Shown: piece by piece, positions 41,723 to 49,968 of the stretch
How positions within the stretch are numbered: position 1 is the first letter of the stretch
Layout: every line of letters begins with the position of its first letter
Assembly: GCF_000373965.1 (NCBI RefSeq)
Contig: NZ_KB892865.1
Location: forward strand, 77,338 to 141,337
DNA: 64,000 nt
Direction: 5' to 3'
Origin: Uliginosibacterium gangwonense DSM 18521
GTDB taxonomy: Bacteria; Pseudomonadota; Gammaproteobacteria; Burkholderiales; Rhodocyclaceae
The notes under the pieces: model-generated
Told to the model about the DNA's origin: nothing
Database searches by the model: none
Seen by the model: the letters and a program-made list of their open reading frames with translations, nothing else
Translations under genes and position numbers: made by a program

Positions 41723-43381
41723 ATGACGCATCTATCATCACGCCACGCCGTGCAGCGCGCAGCCCTGGGCACACTTGCAGCGCTGGCATGCTATGCCGCC
41801 CAAGCCGCCTCTGCAAAGCCTCAGGAAGCCTGTGCAGCTCTGCTCTCAGCCAGTGCGCCCAACGTCAGGATCGACGTGGCTGAATACCTTGCCAGCGGCC
41901 AGGGGGCACAGGATGCCCAGAGCGCGCTGACAGGGGCCAGCGGGGGCAATTCAGCCCTGCCCGCACATTGCCGGGTCCAGGGGATCATTGAAGCGCGTAC
42001 CGGGGCCGACGGAAAGCCCTATGGCATCAACTTCGAGCTGCGTATGCCAGACGATTGGCAAGGGCGCTTCATCTTCCAGGGCGGCGGCGGTCTGGATGGG
42101 TTCCTGGCACCAGCGCTCGGCAAGATCCCCGTGCGGGGCGCCACCGCCAACCCTGCGCTTACGCGTGGCTATGCCGTGGTTTCGATGGATGGCGGCCACC
42201 AAGGGCTGGGACCGGAATTTGCACACGATCAGCAAGCACGCCTGGATTACGCCTATGCTGCGATCGGCAAAGTCACCACACAGGCCAAACGCCTGATCAA
42301 CAGTTATTATGTCGCAGCCCCCAAGCATTCGTATTTCATGGGTTGTTCCAACGGCGGGCGTGAAGCCATGCTGGCCGCCCAGCGCTACCCTACCGAATTC
42401 GATGGCGTAGTAGCGGGCAATGCCGGTTTCCACTTGAGCCGCGCAGCCGTTGCCGAAGCCTGGGATACCCAAGCCTTCATGAGCATCGCCCCCAAGGATG
42501 CCAAAGGCCTACCCGTATTAGCCCAGGCATTTTCCGAGGCTGATCTTGCCTTGGTCAGCAAGGCCGTCCTCAAGGCCTGTGATAAGCTCGATGGCATTGA
42601 AGACGGGCTGATCAACAACTATCACGCCTGCCACTTCAAGCCCGAAGTGCTGCAATGTAAGGCCGGACGGACTTCCGATTGCCTGCAACAGCAGCAGGTT
42701 GCCGTGCTGAAAAAAATCTTTGACGGCGCCCATGACAGCCGTGGCGATGCACTCTACAGCAGCTGGCCTTACGACGCAGGCATTTCCTCCACAGGCTGGC
42801 GGGCCTGGAAGCTGGGTTCCTCCGCTGACGGAGCCAAACCTGATGCGCGGAATGTGGTGCTGGGTTCGGGTTCGCTCTCCGAATACTATATGACGCCACC
42901 GGTCAAAGGTTTCGACACACTGAAATTCGATTTTGACAAAGACATGGGCAGGATCGCCGAAATCGGTGCCCTGAACGATGCCACCTCCACCTATCTGAAT
43001 ACGTTTGAAGCGCGTGGTGGCAAGCTGCTGGTATTTCATGGCCTGTCGGACCCGGTGTTTTCTGCCAACGACATCATGCGCTGGTATGAGGCCGTGCAGC
43101 AGAATACTGACGCGGGTGATGCCAGCCAACTCAAACAATGGGCCCGACTCTTCATGGTGCCCGGCATGACCCACTGCGGCGAAGGCCCGGCGCTGGAGGA
43201 CTTTGATCCCTTGGCAGCCATTCAGGCCTGGGTCGAGCAGGGTCAGGCCCCGGCCTACATGGCTGCCAAAGGCAAGCGCTTCCCCGGCAAAGAACAGCCT
43301 CTATGCCCCTACCCGCAAACTGCACAATATATGGGTGGCGATGCAAATAGCATCAACGCATATCGCTGTGTTGCGCCCTGA
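41723..43381 (+). CDS. Tannase/feruloyl esterase family enzyme, secreted
   Basis: The 552-residue protein has a signal peptide (LGTLAALACYAAQAASA), then the catalytic Ser motif GCSNGGREA in a lid-containing alpha/beta hydrolase. The acid/His part is seen in LLVFHGLSDPVFSANDI and PGMTHCGEGPALE. Cys residues near the Ser and His (C-S-N-G-G and H-C-G-E) match the disulphide typical of the family. It releases hydroxycinnamic or gallic acids from esters in plant polymers. It probably shares the padC transcript, so the released acid would be decarboxylated by the neighbour. Confidence 0.9.
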   Translation: MTHLSSRHAVQRAALGTLAALACYAAQAASAKPQEACAALLSASAPNVRIDVAEYLASGQGAQDAQSALTGASGGNSALPAHCRVQGIIEARTGADGKPYGINFELRMPDDWQGRFIFQGGGGLDGFLAPALGKIPVRGATANPALTRGYAVVSMDGGHQGLGPEFAHDQQARLDYAYAAIGKVTTQAKRLINSYYVAAPKHSYFMGCSNGGREAMLAAQRYPTEFDGVVAGNAGFHLSRAAVAEAWDTQAFMSIAPKDAKGLPVLAQAFSEADLALVSKAVLKACDKLDGIEDGLINNYHACHFKPEVLQCKAGRTSDCLQQQQVAVLKKIFDGAHDSRGDALYSSWPYDAGISSTGWRAWKLGSSADGAKPDARNVVLGSGSLSEYYMTPPVKGFDTLKFDFDKDMGRIAEIGALNDATSTYLNTFEARGGKLLVFHGLSDPVFSANDIMRWYEAVQQNTDAGDASQLKQWARLFMVPGMTHCGEGPALEDFDPLAAIQAWVEQGQAPAYMAAKGKRFPGKEQPLCPYPQTAQYMGGDANSINAYRCVAP

Positions 43382-43396
43382 AATAGCCTGACTGAG

Positions 43397-43429
43397 AATC
43401 CTCCGGCTGCCTTGCGCAGCCAGAGGATT
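43397..43429. terminator. Hairpin between convergent genes
   Basis: AATCCTC...GAGGATT with an inner GGCTG/CAGCC stem forms a long imperfect hairpin between the feruloyl esterase and chromate transporter stops. There is no T-run on either side, so it may be a weak or Rho-assisted terminator. Confidence 0.5.
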
Positions 43430-43432
43430 GCA

Positions 43433-43957
43433 TCACAAAAAAACAATCCCCAGCACCGCAGCAGCGGCCAACCACCACAGGGGATTAAAGCGCAAAAAGT
43501 AGCTGGTCGCCGCCGTGGCAATTGTAATGGCATATAGTAGCCATTCTTGACCATTCAGGCTTGCCAGCACCCCGCTACTGCCCAACACCAAGCCAACGGT
43601 AATCGGGGCCAGCGCCATTTCCAAAGCCTTACGCCAAGGCGAATCAGCAAAGCGATACCATAGCTTGCCAGCCTGAAACGCCAGCAGGGAAGATGGCAAA
43701 CAGATGCCTACAGTGCAGACCAATGCGCCCGGTATACCCGCCACCTTCCAGCCGATCAGGCTGACGATCAACACATTAGGCCCAGGTGCAACCTGCCCAA
43801 TCGCAAACAGCGAGGCAAATTCTGCACCATTCATCCAATGACCGACATCCACCACCTGACGATGGATTTCCGGCAGCAGTGAGCTGGCCCCGCCCACTGC
43901 CATCAGGGAATACAGAGCAAAACGCCAGAACAATTCCCACAAGCCTGGGCGATTCAT
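43433..43957 (-). CDS. Chromate transporter, second half-subunit
   Basis: The 174-residue protein (MNRPGLWELFWRFALYSLMAVGGASSLLPEI...) has the half-ChrA signature (VGGA, IGQVAPGPN) and five or six membrane helices. Its ATG overlaps the stop of the first half by four bases. The pair forms the short-chain two-gene ChrA arrangement. ChrA-family proteins export chromate, or exchange it with sulfate, by an electrochemical gradient. In soil or water bacteria they often have other anion roles, so the substrate is uncertain. Confidence 0.85.
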   Translation of the reverse strand: MNRPGLWELFWRFALYSLMAVGGASSLLPEIHRQVVDVGHWMNGAEFASLFAIGQVAPGPNVLIVSLIGWKVAGIPGALVCTVGICLPSSLLAFQAGKLWYRFADSPWRKALEMALAPITVGLVLGSSGVLASLNGQEWLLYAITIATAATSYFLRFNPLWWLAAAAVLGIVFL

Positions 43958-44535
43958 CGCGCTTTCTCCTTGTAGATCGAGTACCACGCCAGCGCCACGG
44001 AAACCGGCCCCAGCACCAACAGTATCCAGAGCAAAGGCAGGCGCAGCCACCAGATCGCAAGCAGGGTCACAAGCGCCACGGCGGGCGCCCATCGCGGACT
44101 TTTGCGCAAGCGGCTGGCCAGCTTCAGCCCCATTGCCAACATCAAACCTGCCGCACCCGCAGCCATGGCACTCAAGGCATGTTGCAGGTGGGCCGAATGG
44201 GCCATATGCCCATATAACGTGGCCAGGCTCAGGGCAATGATGAGAGGGGCAAAGAGCAAGCCCAGGATTGCCGCCAGTGCGCCACGCCAGCCATGGAAAC
44301 GAGCCCCCAATACAATGCTCAGATTCCCCACGTTCGGCCCCGGCAGACATTGCCCCAGGCCAAGCAGTTCGAGGAACTCCTGCTCGCTCACCCATTGCAG
44401 CTGCTCGACCAGAATGCGCCGGGCGTGGGGCAAAGCCCCGCCGAAGCTACTGATGCCGATACGGAAAAAGCCCGTAAACAAACCGAGCAGGCTGGGTACG
44501 ATAAGGCTGGGCGAAGATGATTCGTTGGTATCCAT
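43954..44535 (-). CDS. Chromate transporter, first half-subunit
   Basis: The 193-residue protein has the companion motifs SSFGGALPHARR and GLGQCLPGPNVGN, and about six hydrophobic segments. It resembles the N-terminal half of long ChrA proteins and is coupled to the second half. No regulator gene (chrB type) is next to it. Confidence 0.85.
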   Translation of the reverse strand: MDTNESSSPSLIVPSLLGLFTGFFRIGISSFGGALPHARRILVEQLQWVSEQEFLELLGLGQCLPGPNVGNLSIVLGARFHGWRGALAAILGLLFAPLIIALSLATLYGHMAHSAHLQHALSAMAAGAAGLMLAMGLKLASRLRKSPRWAPAVALVTLLAIWWLRLPLLWILLVLGPVSVALAWYSIYKEKAR

Positions 44536-44645
44536 GCCCGCAATTCTACGTTGCAGCAGAGAAACCTATAGTATTCTTAATGGTGAAATTGTTGCTTTGG
44601 TGCACGGCATGCACCACACAGACACGCATACAGGAATTTCAAACA

Positions 44646-45056
44646 ATGAAAATAACCAGCATCTCGCTCATAGTGCTGTCAATCGGCTTGGGAATACCCG
44701 CCGCCCATGCAGCGGACACCCTGGACTGTAATAATGCCATGACCCAGGGTGACATGAACGAATGCGCATACCGTGATCTGAAGCATGAAGACCAGGCCCT
44801 GAATGCAGCCTACAACGCCTATCGCGCGCGCCTGAGTGCCAAGCAGAAAGAGCAGTTGAAAACGGTGCAACTGGCCTGGATCAAATACCGGGATCTGGCC
44901 TGCGATTACGACTCCTCCGGGGTGGAAGGTGGATCGGTACGCCCCATGATCTACGCGCAATGCATAACCCGGCGCACCCACCAGCGCCTTGAAGAGATCA
45001 AGGCGCTGGCTGACTGCAAGGACGGCGATCTGAGCTGCCCGACCCCAGGTGAATGA
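44646..45056 (+). CDS. Secreted DUF1311/LprI-type protein (lysozyme-inhibitor-like)
   Basis: ATG 44646 is chosen because it starts a signal peptide (MKITSISLIVLSIGLGIPAAHA); the upstream in-frame region is not protein-like. The mature 114 residues have the DUF1311 pattern with conserved Cys: DCNNAMTQGDMNECAYRDLKHED, then KTVQLAWIKYRDLACDYDSS. Several members are periplasmic and some inhibit lysozyme. The exact role here is not known. Confidence 0.8.
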   Translation: MKITSISLIVLSIGLGIPAAHAADTLDCNNAMTQGDMNECAYRDLKHEDQALNAAYNAYRARLSAKQKEQLKTVQLAWIKYRDLACDYDSSGVEGGSVRPMIYAQCITRRTHQRLEEIKALADCKDGDLSCPTPGE

Positions 45057-45800
45057 TCAGGGCTTGGGCGCAGGCGTCGGCTTCACGTAAGCCGCCAACG
45101 CTGGCACAGCACGCCCCATGGCTTCAGCCACCAGGCGCCCAAGCGCATACGATCCATCAAGATTGAAGTGAGTCTTGTCCGGGATGGTCTGGCCATTCAT
45201 GTCTTTCTTGGTGGCCCCCAGCTTGTTGGCTTCAGTCTCACCCAACTTCTCAAAGTAATCCTGGCTGATCTGGTGCAGGTCGATCAGCGGAACATTCATC
45301 TCGGCAGCCACCGCTTTCATGGCTGCCACATGCCCCATGAGATCGTCATGAATCTTGCCATCCGCTTCAAAATACCGTCGGGCAATCGGCGTCACCAGGA
45401 TCGGCTTGATGCCTGCGGCACGGGCCTCACTCACGTAACGGCGTAAATTGGCCGGATACTCGGTCGCCAGATCGGTTTCTCGGTCTGCGTGAGCCTTGCT
45501 TTGCACATCGTTGTGGCCAAACTGGATCAACATCCAATCGGGCTTTGGCGTTTGCGCCCTCTCCCACAGCCCTTCTTGGCGATAAGTCTTGGTGCTGGCG
45601 CCCCCTTTGGCCCGGTTCACGCAATCGACACGGGCGTCCAGATTGGCACAGAAGCCGCTTCCATAGCCCTGGCGCTCAGTCTGAGTCGAGTCCCCCACCA
45701 GGGTCACACGCACACCCGGTTTTTCAGCCGGGGGGCTGGCGCATGCCATGCACAAGGCCAGTGGCGCCCACATGGCGATCAGTCGTTTCAGGTTCAGCAT
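45057..45800 (-). CDS. SGNH-hydrolase, rhamnogalacturonan acetylesterase-like
   Basis: The 247-residue protein has a lipoprotein-like or secretory N-terminus (LIAMWAPLALCMACAS). The SGNH blocks are present: VGDSTQTE (block I Ser), FGHNDVQ (block III) and DKTHFN (Asp-His, block V). This is the rhamnogalacturonan acetylesterase pattern, which removes acetyl groups from pectic polysaccharide. Plant-polymer esterase genes on both sides of the chromate transporter suggest a lifestyle with plant material. The start at 45800 is favoured over an upstream frame because of the signal peptide. Confidence 0.85.
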   Translation of the reverse strand: MLNLKRLIAMWAPLALCMACASPPAEKPGVRVTLVGDSTQTERQGYGSGFCANLDARVDCVNRAKGGASTKTYRQEGLWERAQTPKPDWMLIQFGHNDVQSKAHADRETDLATEYPANLRRYVSEARAAGIKPILVTPIARRYFEADGKIHDDLMGHVAAMKAVAAEMNVPLIDLHQISQDYFEKLGETEANKLGATKKDMNGQTIPDKTHFNLDGSYALGRLVAEAMGRAVPALAAYVKPTPAPKP

Positions 45801-45970
45801 GCAACAACACTCCACGAAATAAACCGTACGCCAGTGTATCCCCCTTCGCGCATTGAAGCTTGATCGCCATTGCGGTCTTGCCTCTGGCTCACCCAAAAAA
45901 ATGGGCGCCCATCGGCGCCCGAGCAATACACGCGCAGCAGATACCCCACCCGTGCGCGTAGCAGCCAGAA

Positions 45971-46774
45971 TCAGAAGCTATAGGTCGCCGTTGCCAGCAA
46001 ACGGGTTCCGCTGACCTTTGTGCCATGTCCATCCGCATCAAAGAAGGTCCACAACGGCGTACCGTTCTTGGAGGCTTTGCCACTGTTATAGCTGACAGCC
46101 CCGGCAAACGCCCAGCGATCCAGCGTCCAGGTAGCGCCTACCTTGGCGTCATAATAATTATAGGCGGACAGGTGGCGCAGTTGCTGCGCGCCAGCATGCA
46201 GATTGAGTGCAACCCCCTTGGCAATTTCCGGGTTCCAGTTGGTTTCGATATAGGTGGTGCCGCGCGTGCTACGCCGTTCCCCGCTGTAGGGATCAGCTGC
46301 GAAACCAAACCAGTACTGGCTGGCAGCAACCCAACCGGTAACATTGAAGGTTCCCTTGTTGTAGGCCAGCTTGACCTCCTGAGTGTGGTAGCGGATCGTC
46401 TTGTCGCCCACACTCGCTTTGGCCCCCGGATACCAGTAACTCACAACCCCTGCATCAATATTGCTATCTTCGCCCAGGGTATAGCGATAGCCACCGTACA
46501 GATCCAGCTCAGAACCACTGCCATTAGGGTAGGCCGCATTCGAGACCCCGGAACCGAAGGTGCCTACATAAAACCCGCTGGCATGGTCAAACTCCAGCGA
46601 TGCTTGCATGGTTGGCTTGTGCTGCGTCTGCGAGATCCCCCGGAAAATGTAGTCGCTGACCAGACTCATGTTACCAACCGTGGTCCAGCTCGGGGCAGGT
46701 GCTGCAGGCGCGTCCGCTGCATGGACTTGCGTGCTCACCGCCAGTGCAAGAAGGGAGAGGAGATATTGATGCTT
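45971..46774 (-). CDS. TorF/TIGR02001-family putative porin
   Basis: The 267-residue protein has a signal peptide (YLLSLLALAVSTQVHA). It then shows the family's outer-membrane beta-barrel pattern: SLVSDYIFRGISQTQHKPTMQASLEF, alternating aromatic strands, and a terminal Phe (ATATYSF). These porins are found next to amino-acid or organic-amine transport genes. Here it follows the permease gene by 32 nt, so it may serve the same substrate. Confidence 0.85.
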   Translation of the reverse strand, partial: KHQYLLSLLALAVSTQVHAADAPAAPAPSWTTVGNMSLVSDYIFRGISQTQHKPTMQASLEFDHASGFYVGTFGSGVSNAAYPNGSGSELDLYGGYRYTLGEDSNIDAGVVSYWYPGAKASVGDKTIRYHTQEVKLAYNKGTFNVTGWVAASQYWFGFAADPYSGERRSTRGTTYIETNWNPEIAKGVALNLHAGAQQLRHLSAYNYYDAKVGATWTLDRWAFAGAVSYNSGKASKNGTPLWTFFDADGHGTKVSGTRLLATATYSF

Positions 46775-46806
46775 CATGATATTTTCCCAAGTGGGTTGAA
46801 ACAAGC

Positions 46807-48195
46807 TTATTCAGCGCTGGCAATAGCCGGAACCAGTTCTTCTTCCACCGCCTCACGACGACTCCGGGTGGTCAGGAAATAGGCATAACCTACCGCCAAC
46901 AAACCTACAAATATCCCGGCAATCAGGCGGTTGTAATAAACCATTGTCACCATGCAGACCACTGACGCAGCCAAGGCGAAGGCCGGAACCAGCGGGAAGC
47001 CGGGAGCACGGAACGGACGTGCCAGGGCAGCTTCAGTCCGGCGCAGCTTGAACAGGCTGGCCATGCTCAGGATGTACATCAGGATCGCGCCGAACACCGA
47101 CATGGTGACAATATTCGCCGTTAGCGTCTGGCCACCAAAGGTCAGCCACTCGTCACTAAAAATCGCCAGGATGCCCACCACACCACCGGCCAGAATGGCC
47201 TTGTGCGGAGTCTTGAAACGTGGATGCACCTCTGCAAACATCTTGGGCAGGAAACCGGCGCGAGACAGCGCGAAAATCTGACGCGAATAGCCCAGAATGA
47301 TGCCGTGGAAGGAGGCAATCAGCCCGAACAGACCCAACCACACCAGCATATGCAGCCATCCGCTGCTATCGCCCACCACGCGCTTCATGGCTTGCGGCAA
47401 GGGATCATTGATGTTAGACAGCGCCTTCCAGTCACCCGAGCCACCGGCAAACACCATCACCCCAATCGCCAACACCACCAGCGTCAGAATGCCACCAATA
47501 TAGGCAATGGGAATCGAACGTTTGGGGGTCTTGGCCTCTTCCGCCGCCATGGCCACACCTTCGATGGCTAGAAAGAACCAGATTGCAAACGGGATCGCCG
47601 CCATGATGCCCGACAGCGAACCAATGCTGAATGAATCAGCCCCTGCCCAGCCACCTTGCATGAAATGGCTCATGGAGAAATCCGGCGCCACCACTCCCAT
47701 GAAGACAAGCAACTCGACAATCGCCAGAATGGTGACAAACAGCTCAAAGCTTGCAGCAATCTGTACGCCAACAATGTTCAGGGCCATGAAAACAACATAT
47801 GCCCCCACCGCAATCGCCTTTGGATTGATCGATGGGAATTGCACATTCAGATAGGCGCCGATGGCCAGTGCAATCGCCGGAGGGGCGAACACAAACTCAA
47901 TGAGGGTGGCGGCCCCTGCCAGATAGCCCCCCACCGAACCAAAGGCGCGGCGACTATACTCAAACGGCCCACCGGCATGAGGGATCGAAGTGGTCAATTC
48001 AGTAAAACTGAAAATGAAACTGGTATACATTGCCGCCACAAAAATGGCAGTAACGAGAAACCCCAGGGTTCCTGCCGAAGCCCAACCGTAACTCCAGCCG
48101 AAGTACTCGCCTGAAATCACGAGACCGACGGCAATGCCCCACAACTGAAGCGTCCCAAGAGTGGGGCGCAACGCGGAACTATCTGTTGTGCTCAT
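46807..48195 (-). CDS. APC-family amino acid/ethanolamine permease
   Basis: ATG 48195 gives a 462-residue protein with 12 predicted membrane helices and APC motifs (SGEYFGWSYGWASAGTLGF near helix 1, IPHAGGPFEYSRRAFGSVGGYLAGA near helix 3). The sequence is most like ethanolamine permeases (Eat). It would import ethanolamine or a similar amine by proton symport. No ethanolamine ammonia-lyase gene is next to it, so the substrate remains an inference. The neighbouring porin likely provides outer-membrane entry. Confidence 0.85.
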   Translation of the reverse strand: MSTTDSSALRPTLGTLQLWGIAVGLVISGEYFGWSYGWASAGTLGFLVTAIFVAAMYTSFIFSFTELTTSIPHAGGPFEYSRRAFGSVGGYLAGAATLIEFVFAPPAIALAIGAYLNVQFPSINPKAIAVGAYVVFMALNIVGVQIAASFELFVTILAIVELLVFMGVVAPDFSMSHFMQGGWAGADSFSIGSLSGIMAAIPFAIWFFLAIEGVAMAAEEAKTPKRSIPIAYIGGILTLVVLAIGVMVFAGGSGDWKALSNINDPLPQAMKRVVGDSSGWLHMLVWLGLFGLIASFHGIILGYSRQIFALSRAGFLPKMFAEVHPRFKTPHKAILAGGVVGILAIFSDEWLTFGGQTLTANIVTMSVFGAILMYILSMASLFKLRRTEAALARPFRAPGFPLVPAFALAASVVCMVTMVYYNRLIAGIFVGLLAVGYAYFLTTRSRREAVEEELVPAIASAE

Positions 48196-48705
48196 GATAA
48201 CCCTTCCAATCTGCATATCCATGAATTGCGCCAGCCAATGCGGGCCAGCGTGCGTATGCTTGGTGCACGGTTTTCGTACAGATGAAAACCTTGGATTTGG
48301 CACCGCATAGAGACAAGATTAGTGAGCGCAACCTTGCGGCGTTATCGAAATTTGGCAAAGTTTAAAAATGCACCAAAGCGGGATGCAATCGGATTCCATG
48401 CACAATTTCAAAGCATGCTTTTTTACCCGCCTGCGAATGCAACCGCATCCGCATCGCCACTACTCGACCATGCATTGCAGACACATGCAGATGTCCTTTC
48501 CATCCGCCTGACGACCCAAGATGGTGCCCAGCCTAAAAAACGCCGTGATCGGGAGGCAACACCACGCGGACGGACACCAAGCGAGAACAAGGCACGCCCC
48601 TTTGGTTACGCTGCATATTTCTTCGTCTTGATGCATTGCTTCGGTGGGCCGGAACAGGTGTGCTAAACTCCGCCGGGGCTCGCTGTGGAAAAGCGGGACC
48701 GTTCA
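48196..48705. other. Gene-free stretch upstream of the permease
   Basis: No frame in this stretch has both a ribosome-binding site and a recognised family. It probably holds the permease promoter. The sequence is AT-rich for the region (CGAAATTTGGCAAAGTTTAA near 48350). Confidence 0.4.
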
Positions 48706-48726
48706 GCCCAGCATCTTTTGCTGGGC
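48706..48726 (+). promoter_or_regulatory. Leader hairpin before the SEC-C remnant
   Basis: GCCCAGC (48706-48712) and GCTGGGC (48720-48726) form a 7-bp stem with an ATCTTTT loop, 21 nt before ATG 48748. It may be part of the 5' leader; no T-run follows. Confidence 0.4.
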
Positions 48727-48747
48727 CTATTTACATGGAGGTGCATC

Positions 48748-48971
48748 ATGAGCAGAAAAAACCCAACACAGGTGCCATTTCGAAGTCACCAGCAAGCGTC
48801 GTAAAGGCTTCCCGTCGGAAACCCAGGTTCGCGCTGGTTTCCGCGTCGTTCATGGCGACAAGGAATTGCTCGAAAAACTTGGCCGACAAGACCCCTGCCC
48901 CTGCGGTTCGGGCAAATCCTTTCAGGCGCTGCTGCCTGAAATCGGGCAGCTTTCGATGGAAGCAATCGTGA
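48748..48971 (+). pseudogene. SEC-C motif protein with two frameshifts
   Basis: ATG 48748 with GGAGG upstream opens in frame 1. Protein-like sequence continues in frame 2 from 48776 ([19 protein letters not shown], then [14 protein letters not shown]). The final Cys pair continues in frame 3 ([10 protein letters not shown]) to the stop at 48969-48971. The SEC-C motif C-x-C ... C-C is thus intact only if two single-base shifts are undone. It is either a real pseudogene or two sequencing errors. The family binds zinc through this motif. Confidence 0.65.
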
Positions 48972-49016
48972 TGATTACTTCCGCTAGGCATACGCCAAGC
49001 TAGACCACCAGCACAG

Positions 49017-49059
49017 GGCACGCATTACAAACCGCAAAAAAGTGATGCGTGCCTTTTTT
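49017..49059 (+). terminator. Terminator after the SEC-C remnant
   Basis: GGCACGCAT (49017-49025) and ATGCGTGCC (49045-49053) form a 9-bp stem with a long loop, followed by TTTTTT (49054-49059). It leads straight into the start of the next gene. Confidence 0.75.
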
Positions 49060-49068
49060 GATGGAGAG

Positions 49069-49392
49069 ATGGCTTTGAGATATCGCACCTTCTGCAAAAT
49101 CCTGGCAGCATGTTTGCTCATGATGCATGGATTGATTGCACAAGCAGCTGAAATGCCCAAGGAGGTTCAAACATTCATTCAGCGACGCGACACCTGCGAT
49201 CACTTTCGAGGTGAAGAAGGCTACAGTAAGGCACGCCAAGCTCTCATCAATCGTCGTCTGCACCAATATTGCACGGGCACCGACGCCCAGTTGGCCCGAT
49301 TGAAAAGAAAGTACGCGGGCAATCCAGAGATTATCGAAAAGATGGACGCATACGAAGCCACGATTGAAATATCTACACGCCGTACCCGGTAG
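49069..49392 (+). CDS. Small secreted protein (107 aa), conserved, unknown
   Basis: ATG 49069 lies only two bases after GGAG; TTG 49075 has better spacing, so the exact start is unsettled. The protein has a signal peptide (FCKILAACLLMMHGLIAQA). Its mature region (PKEVQTFIQRRDTCDHFRGEEGYS and HQYCTGTDAQLARLKRKY) resembles a conserved proteobacterial family with C-D-H-F-R-G-E and C-T-G-T-D. Function is unknown. The terminator of the upstream gene overlaps its leader. Confidence 0.7.
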   Translation: MALRYRTFCKILAACLLMMHGLIAQAAEMPKEVQTFIQRRDTCDHFRGEEGYSKARQALINRRLHQYCTGTDAQLARLKRKYAGNPEIIEKMDAYEATIEISTRRTR

Positions 49393-49438
49393 TTTCCAGA
49401 TACAAACAGCCCAAATCGATCACTCGTTCCCAAAAAAA

Positions 49439-49461
49439 AACCCGCCGAACCGAAGCGGGTT
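49439..49461 (-). terminator. Orphan terminator pointing left
   Basis: AACCCGC (49439-49445) and GCGGGTT (49455-49461) form a 7-bp stem with a 9-nt loop. On the minus strand it is followed by a run of nine T (the A-run at 49432-49440). No gene on the minus strand lies upstream of it, so it may end an unannotated RNA. Confidence 0.6.
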
Positions 49462-49968
49462 AATCCTCAATGGATACGGCAACGCGAGCTGTTGCATCCA
49501 AGGAGCAAGGGAGGAAACTTGCTTTTACTCTAGGTCAACTTCTGGTACACGACCATCAAGAATTGTCAGAAACAATTACATGTTGCGATTGTTCGCAAAA
49601 TTTCCGCACTACACTTTCCAGCCTGCATTACCCCTTCGGGTATACCCACAACTTTCTTCAATTTGGCCAAAAATGTACACGAGCCTATGGCATCTAGTGC
49701 CAGTTGAGCGCTTGCGGACAACGCATAACTGATGCCATGCCTGCAGTGGCGGCACTCGGATTGCGCCTGCTATTGAGGAACGATAGCCCCCCAATCGGCA
49801 GCAAATACTTTTCTTGGCGGCAAACATTCACTATCATCACTTGATGTTCACGAGCAATGCGCAACGTCCTCACTTCGCCTGCAACCCTCTGTTTGAGTCA
49901 CGTATTGTCCACAACAGTGGCGGCAATGTGGGCGTTTTTGGTGAAATCCGCAGTCCACTCTACTTATC
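49462..49968. other. Gene-free region of about 500 bp before phosphomannomutase
   Basis: Open frames here have no ribosome-binding sites and no recognised likeness. Because an intrinsic terminator lies at its left edge on the minus strand, a minus-strand small RNA is possible. The phosphomannomutase promoter should lie in the right half. Confidence 0.4.

Noticed and set aside
46025-46882. 285-residue plus-strand ORF opposite the porin
   Set aside because: Antisense to a porin with a signal peptide and a terminal Phe; no start signal.
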